Source: Conchocele bisecta | Taxonomy: Eukaryota; Mollusca; Bivalvia; Lucinida; Thyasiridae | Length of the DNA: 64,000 nt | Direction of reading: 5' to 3' | Assembly: GCA_029237695.1 (NCBI GenBank) | Contig: CM055275.1 | Coordinates: 3,288,160 to 3,352,159 of the forward strand | The notes under the pieces: model-generated | Seen by the model: the letters and a program-made list of their open reading frames with translations, nothing else | Databases searched by the model: none | Told to the model about the DNA's origin: nothing | Translations under genes and position numbers: made by a program | Shown here: piece by piece, positions 52,901 through 58,900 of the stretch | How the letters are laid out: each line of letters begins with the position of its first letter | Position numbering within the stretch: the first letter of the stretch is position 1

Positions 52901-55900
52901 CACGAAATCTGGCGAGTCCGGTCGTCTCGGTTGAGTGATCACCACAGCATCGAATGCCTGCATGGCGGCCTGCACGATATTGGGGACAATGTCGTTTTAA
53001 ATACGAACAGGTGACATTTTAAATTAGTCATTAACTGGGGCATACCAGTATGTTTTGAAGCAATACTAAAAACGTGTTTTCACCATGGCCCTATATAAGG
53101 TTGTTTAATTGAAGTTATATGACGATACTATGACTGCTGGGTTGTTTCAATTTTCATCGATAACGGTATCAGATTTGCAACAAGATAGGAAAACCGATAA
53201 ACTACGAAATGTGTGGCATATGAATTGCATATGTAACACATGAATTTCATATGAAAAATATTCATATCTGAAAATTTTTCATATGAACATTTTTCATATG
53301 AAATTCATATGCAAATTTTTCATATCAAATGCATATGAAAAGTCTTCATATGAACTTCATATGCAGATCATATACATTTCATATCGACTATTTTCATATG
53401 AATTGCCTATGCAATTAATATGTTTTTCATATGTTTTACATATGAATATCATATACAAAAAATCATATGAATTGCCTATGTGACACATTTTGCTGTGTAT
53501 ATAGATAGAGAATACCAGGCTAGTGTCTTTTGATATCAAGTTTATCAGGCAAGGCTAGGAAACGTTTCCGAGCCGAGCCTGATAAACTTGATATCAAAAG
53601 ACACTAGCCTGGTATTCTATTTATCAGGTAACGTTTTATGCTCGAAAATGACCACAGATGACGTCGTTATATATGGACAGAACGAGGACTTGTTTGCGTT
53701 GCGTCATTACACTGACGTCATTCGGTAACGTCACGTGACGTCAACCGACCAATGGAACGTCAGTTTTCACTTTGTTGTAACCCGGATGTTGATATCAATG
53801 CCTGATATCAATGCCTGATACAACAATAGGTTATCAGTCAGTACGTATTCGGTCAATACAGGGCAGGTTACCTGATAAATGCACATATATGGGTGAAAAT
53901 AGAAACAACACAGCGTTCCTTGTATCGTCATATATCTTCAATTAAACCACTTTAAACAGGCCGAGGCCATGATGAAAACAACTTTGTATTTGTTAGAGTA
54001 TTTTTTAAATAAATCCTCATATGTAAATGTTATTGTTCGCATATTGCATTTTTAAGAAATGAAATGCGAAGGAGCGGTAGCGCGTCGCAGGAAATCAGGT
54101 CAACAAGGCGGAACCTCTGGTTATAAATATAATTGTGCACGCATGGCAACATTTAATGATTCATTTAATAGACATTGACGAAAGCGTCGCAATATGTGAT
54201 TAATTGAGACGAAATGCTGTGCTTTCATTGGTTGAGAAACTAGGGCAAACAATAATGAGTTAATACAATCACCGACGATCGGAGCAAATATTATACCAAA
54301 TTCCAAGTTTGTACTTACCAGTCAACCTTGCCTGCGTTAACCTTGCACAGGGGCCCGTTTCACTAAACTTCGTACGATTAAAATGATCGTAAGTGAAAAT
54401 TTAGGATCGTCTGGAAATTTAAATTGATGGATTTACATTTATTGAGCATAGGCTGCATGTGCAGCCTATGGTCAATAAATGTAAATCCAATCATTGTTTA
54501 CAAGAATACATTGTTAATGTGAAATTCACGGACTATTATAATTTTGCACTTACGAACATTTTAGTCGTAAGAAGTTTAGTGAAACGGCCCCCAGATTAAC
54601 AACTGTGCAGCCTATGCTCAATAAATGTAAATCCAATCATTGTTTACAAGAATACATTGTTAATGTGTAATTCACGGACTATTATAATTTTGCACTTACG
54701 AATATTTTAGTCGTAAGAAGTTTAGTGAAACGGCCCCCCAGATTAACAACTGTTCTGACTATCTATTGTCTATGCATGAATCGACTCGCAACCAAGCAAT
54801 TTGAGTTGAAGCATAGCTTAGGCATGAAATTGCCTGAGTTCAAGCACAATCAATATACACGTATGTTGAAATAAAGATATTGACACATATACAAGGTTAT
54901 AACAACAACAACGGCTGAAAGTGTTGAAAGCGCGCCCTCTCCAAATAGTATTATTTAATATTGTCCTTAATATGCAACGGATTTTGATGAAATATGGCAC
55001 AGCAAACGCTTCTTCGTGAGCTGCATTTGGTGGTCTCCGGAGTTCGGTACATACATATGTAGTTTTTGCGAAGAATCGATTTCCGTAGTCAGTAGACACG
55101 GAAATCGATTCTTCGCAAAAACGACAGATATTTGGGCCAAAGTACCGAGACCACCAAATGCAGCTTAACAAGGAGCGGTTGATGCGCCATATTTCATCAC
55201 ATTCCGTTACATAATAAGGACAAAATAAAAGAATAGTATTACGTACGTTTAATCGGAGCGCTTCTGGAAGTTTCAGTACTTGTTGTTGTTGTTGTTGTTG
55301 TAACCACATGATCATACACATTGATACATGTATTGGCAGGATTAGCGCTAGTATCAGTGTACCAACTTCGTAAGAAACAAAACGAATTTGGCGAAACGGG
55401 CCCCTGAGACCCAAGGCCTTTACGATGTAGTTCATCGACTGAAATTATCAGTTCAGTGAACTTCCCTGCACTCATGTGTTTTTCTAATACAATACATATA
55501 AACCAGATAGAAGGACCAGGGGCCCGTACGACTAAGATGTTCGTAAGTGCAAATTCAGGATCGTCTGGAATTTTAAATTGATGGATTTATATTTATTGAG
55601 CATAGGCTGCATATGCTGTAAATCCATCAATTGTTTACAAGAAAACAGTGTTAATGTGAAATTGACAGACTATCATAATTGTGTACTTACGAACATTTTA
55701 GTCGTACGAAGTTTAGTGAAACGGCTCCCAGGAGGAGTAGATGACATTTGTGACTATGACCACAGGTGATTCTATCGTGTCTTGGATGGTCAATTGTTGT
55801 TTGTATATGCAAATGTACATTCCAAATTCGGATCTGAAGATTATGTAATTATGAAAGGTACAAAACTGGCATTCGTCACCATTGAAAGAAAAAGTAACAC

Positions 55901-58900
55901 GAAGTCGTAATTGTTACTCGTCTATACAACGTGTTACAGCGTGTCGAAACCGCTGCTTGGGGTGGGTTTACGGCATAGATTTTACAATTGCTAATACATT
56001 GACATAAATCTCAAAGATTTCGAGTGTAAACTGCACTAAATACGCGTCTCACTAACCTAAATTCACGTTTTAAAATCAAACACGTTCACATCCTCATTAT
56101 CAAGTAAAGGTACATACCCATGCATTAGGCACTAAATGTTAAAAAAACTATATCAGAGGCATCATCTGAGACATTTTCTGGCAAATAAACATTCATTCAC
56201 CAATACCCCACATTTTATATCAGAAGTAAATTTCCACACTGATATCAGGGGCGATAACCGTGTTTCCTTAAAATGTTAACGGACATTACTATTTATTATC
56301 TGTATTTACTTTTCGATGTGCAATTATCATACCTTATAGTCTGTCGTAAATATTAGTTTTTCAGGTGACGCATGTAATTAGTATAAATAATTAAAAAATG
56401 TCATGCCTCATTTGCATATGAAAATAGCCTGATACCACCGCGCGTCACTATCAGTAAAATTAATATTACTAAATGATTATATCTGTATAGCGGGCACTCG
56501 TCAATTTTAGAACTGGTGTAATAGTGACACAATTATAGAATTATTTAAATCATATAAAGAACAGTGTGTGCCTACTAAGTGGGCATGTACCTTTAATATT
56601 AGCCGAAAATATTTCACGCAGTGGTTTGGTTGGTTACTGGAGACTGACGGCATTGCCCATTAGCCAACCAAATCACTGCGTGTCACGTGATTCGATATTG
56701 TTTACAATTCGCATGAGTGTAATAAATGGGGGTTATCAGATGTGTATCCACTGTAGTTTCTGATCAAATCGCACACTCGTGTTTTATTGAGGAAATGGCG
56801 AACAGTGCAAATCCTGATCAGATTGTGCTGATGCATAGACTGATTTGGATCTACACTGGTAAAAAAAACATAAATCCCATTTATCCAGTAACAGCCACAT
56901 ATATGTATTCGCGATTAAATGCATTCGCAATATAGTTTTGCCCTGTATAAATTTGACAACACCGGGTTTAAAGCCAGCATTTTGTCAGCTTAGACTATGA
57001 AGAACGTAAATTTGCTTAAATTCCAAAAATTATTTTATTAGTTGGCCATGCGAATTGGTCACGTGGTGCAGGACTCTTTCGTTGGATACATAGAGGATAC
57101 TGAAGAAATTGACCAAACTGTATGGATACTGATATCAGTTTGCTAAAAAAAAAACGTTCATCGCTAGATGTAATTTATCACCATTTCTACTACTACTGTC
57201 TGTTCCACGTTTTGCTGCCGACGATACTTTTGGCTATTAAACACATTACATCTAAAATATATTTAAAAGTAAGTACTTTTTCATCAATAACAAAAAAGTC
57301 ACCCTCCCCAAAAGAAATTGATTTTATTGCGAAAATTTCCTATGGGAATTTAACATGGGGAGTAAATTTCCAAAATTTTGTAAATTGACTCCGAAACCTG
57401 GCGAGATAGCTTGAAAATGATGTAACTAAGAAAACAAAAGTTTGATTTTGAAAATCGGTCCACAAATAAAAAAAATATTTAAAAAAAAATCTATTTTAGC
57501 CCTCGTGTTAAATTCCCATAGGAAACTATTTTTTTCGCAATGAAATCAATATTTAATGGTATTTTTTTCAGGACGGTGACTTTTTTGTTATTGATAAAAA
57601 AGTACTTACTTTTAAATATTTTTTAGATTTAATGTGTGTAATGGCCAAAAGTTCGTCGGCAGAAACACGTGGAACAGACAGTAGTCTCTGATTACCCCAC
57701 CCTCTGAGATTCTCACATATCTATGATTTGTTTGTATCCCCGTGTTATTAAGAGACCACGTGACCTTGTTGTATCGATTCTGATATATATATATATACAA
57801 TGGTTGGAATAATCACTTAAAGGTACATGCCCACCAAATGTTCTTTATGTTCATCAAATACAGTGCAACCTCTCTACAACAGCCACCCATGGGAAGAGGA
57901 GAAATTGGCAGTTATAGAGAGGTGGCTGTTGTAGGGAGGTTAATGCTGACTACAATTTTATCGTCTGATGTTTATTTATTTTCTTCAATAATTCTCAATT
58001 TTGACAGCATTTTAGAATCATTTCCAATGGAAATGATTCTAAAATGCTGTCAAAACATGTTTTTATTGAGAAAGAATGCAAAATCAACATTAGACGACAA
58101 TGTTCATGCTCAGCAGTGTAAGGGTTAGATATAGAGAAAATCATCCACTGGGATATAAAATAGCGGCTGTTACAGAGAGGTGGCTGTTGTAGAGAGGTGG
58201 CCGTTCGGGGAGGTTCGACTGTACATGTATAATTCTGTCACTATTCCACCAGTTCTAAACATTACGAGTGCCCGCTATATAGATATAATCAATTAGCAAT
58301 GTTTATTTTACTGATACTGACGCGCGGTGGTATCAGGCTATTTTCATATGTAAATAAGGCATGCTAATTTTACATTATTTATATTTTTGATGTGCAATGA
58401 TCATACTTTATAATCTGTAGAAAATATTATTGTTTTCAGGTGACGCATTTAGCGTCACCTGAAAACAATAATATTTTCTACAGATTATAAAGTATGATCA
58501 TTGCACATCAAACAGTAAATACAGATACCAAATAGTTATGTCCGTTGACATTTTAAGGAAACACGGTTATCGCCCATGATATTGGTGCGGAAATTTACAT
58601 CGGATATAAAATGTATAGTAATGCCAATCAATACGCGGGGTAATGGTGAATGAATGTTTATTTTGCCAGAAAATGTCTCAGATTATGTCACTGATATAAA
58701 GAACAGTGTGTGCCTACTGGGAGGGCATGCACCTTTCATGCATTAAAGTAGACGAACGAAATGTTCTTTAACTGTTTCAGTGGTCGATAGTTTAAAGAGC
58801 CTATGCTCAATAAATGTAAATCGATCAATCGAACTTTCCAGACGATCCTAAATTTGCACTTACGAACATGTTAATCTTACGAATTTTAGTGAAACGGCCC

